NCBI RefSeq assembly: GCF_004369225.1
Contig: NZ_QFFZ01000035.1
Coordinates: 1-41,069 of the forward strand
Origin: Pelotomaculum propionicicum
Lineage (GTDB): Bacteria > Bacillota > Desulfotomaculia > Desulfotomaculales > Pelotomaculaceae
Length of the DNA: 41,069 nucleotides
Direction of reading: 5' to 3'
Positions 40,863-41,069 of this stretch are shown in pieces. The first letter of the stretch is position 1. Each line of letters begins with the position of its first letter. Made by a program: the position numbers and the translations under genes. Under the pieces are notes generated by a model that was not told the origin of the DNA, made no database searches, and saw nothing but the letters and a program-made list of their open reading frames with translations.

Positions 40863-41069
40863 TCAACCTTACATTGGCAGGAACTATGTTTTTGTAACAA
40901 TTTCAAGTGAAAGGAACTGTCATGCTGGACCAGTATGTTTTACATAAAAACCTCCATCTCGCGCCGCCGGTGCGGGCGACACAAATAGTAATGAAAACGG
41001 GTGCGCACCCCCCCCTGGTTGCTGTACAATTTGTCTGAGGAGAAGACACACTACAAAGCACGGTGAGGC
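40863..41069. other. Right-edge region
   Basis: A 38-codon frame (MLDQYVLHKNLHLAPPVRATQ...) from 40922 has no ribosome site. I see no supportable gene. GC content rises at the very end. Confidence 0.35.

Noticed and set aside
40922..41038. A 38-codon frame at the right edge
   Set aside because: No ribosome site, no recognisable family, and a biased end composition.

Overview
The window most resembles a spore-former-type anaerobic Firmicute of the Peptococcaceae (Pelotomaculum/Desulfotomaculum-like). The basis is indirect: clean sigma-A promoters with 17-bp spacers, strong AGGAGG ribosome sites with frequent TTG/GTG starts, a class I-alpha glutamine synthetase, several two-component genes, NHLP-leader RiPP precursors, and gas-vesicle genes of the bacterial/archaeal 'GvpF/L-G-N-O-K' type. 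This placement is inference; no rRNA or universal marker lies here. No tRNA, rRNA, CRISPR array or intact transposase was seen.

Layout. (1) 1-5.1 kb, minus strand: an azole-type RiPP (TOMM) cluster with two NHLP-leader precursors sharing one leader but different cores, a SagB-type dehydrogenase, a zinc alcohol dehydrogenase and a fused ThiF-like/YcaO cyclodehydratase that runs off the left edge. (2) 5.1-7.9 kb: a defence/toxin-antitoxin patch (a frameshifted nucleotidyltransferase, an AbiEii-like toxin with its small partner, a MazF with its antitoxin) plus a decayed NHLP fragment. (3) 7.9-12.1 kb: a 980-residue hybrid histidine kinase with a divergent OmpR-type regulator. (4) 12.1-18.8 kb: a signalling region with visible decay: a Cys-rich VAGG protein behind a truncated ECF sigma remnant, an NCS2 permease with an appended cytoplasmic domain, a STAS remnant, an HPt domain that has lost its phospho-accepting His, an intact ECF sigma, an intact STAS protein, and a histidine-kinase tail.

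(5) 18.8-28.2 kb, minus strand: a 13-gene gas-vesicle cluster read from a good promoter ahead of gvpA: gvpA, an unknown gene, gvpO, gvpN, gvpF/L, gvpG, an Hsp20-like gene, a full-length CDC48/p97-type AAA ATPase, a GvpA-family protein with a zinc ribbon, a second Hsp20-like protein, gvpK, a second long gvpF/L, and a 345-residue GvpA-family/PH-like/zinc-ribbon fusion. The CDC48 ATPase and the two zinc-ribbon GvpA paralogues with identical CxxC-x13-CxxC spacing are the least ordinary parts. (6) 29-33.1 kb: a graveyard. A repetitive secreted protein, a MacB-like permease, a response regulator, a sensor kinase and a carbohydrate-binding protein are all frameshifted, truncated or fused at deletion joints.

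(7) 33.2-41 kb: glutamine synthetase, a ChrB-like protein, a 5'-truncated proton pyrophosphatase, a CPA2 antiporter with a universal stress protein, an MFS transporter and a HEAT-repeat protein. Three separate fluoride (crcB-type) riboswitches, each with its own promoter and an expression-platform terminator, sit in only 5.5 kb here: ahead of a small ORF/glnA, ahead of the antiporter-usp operon, and ahead of the HEAT-repeat gene. Together they suggest a local fluoride-response region.
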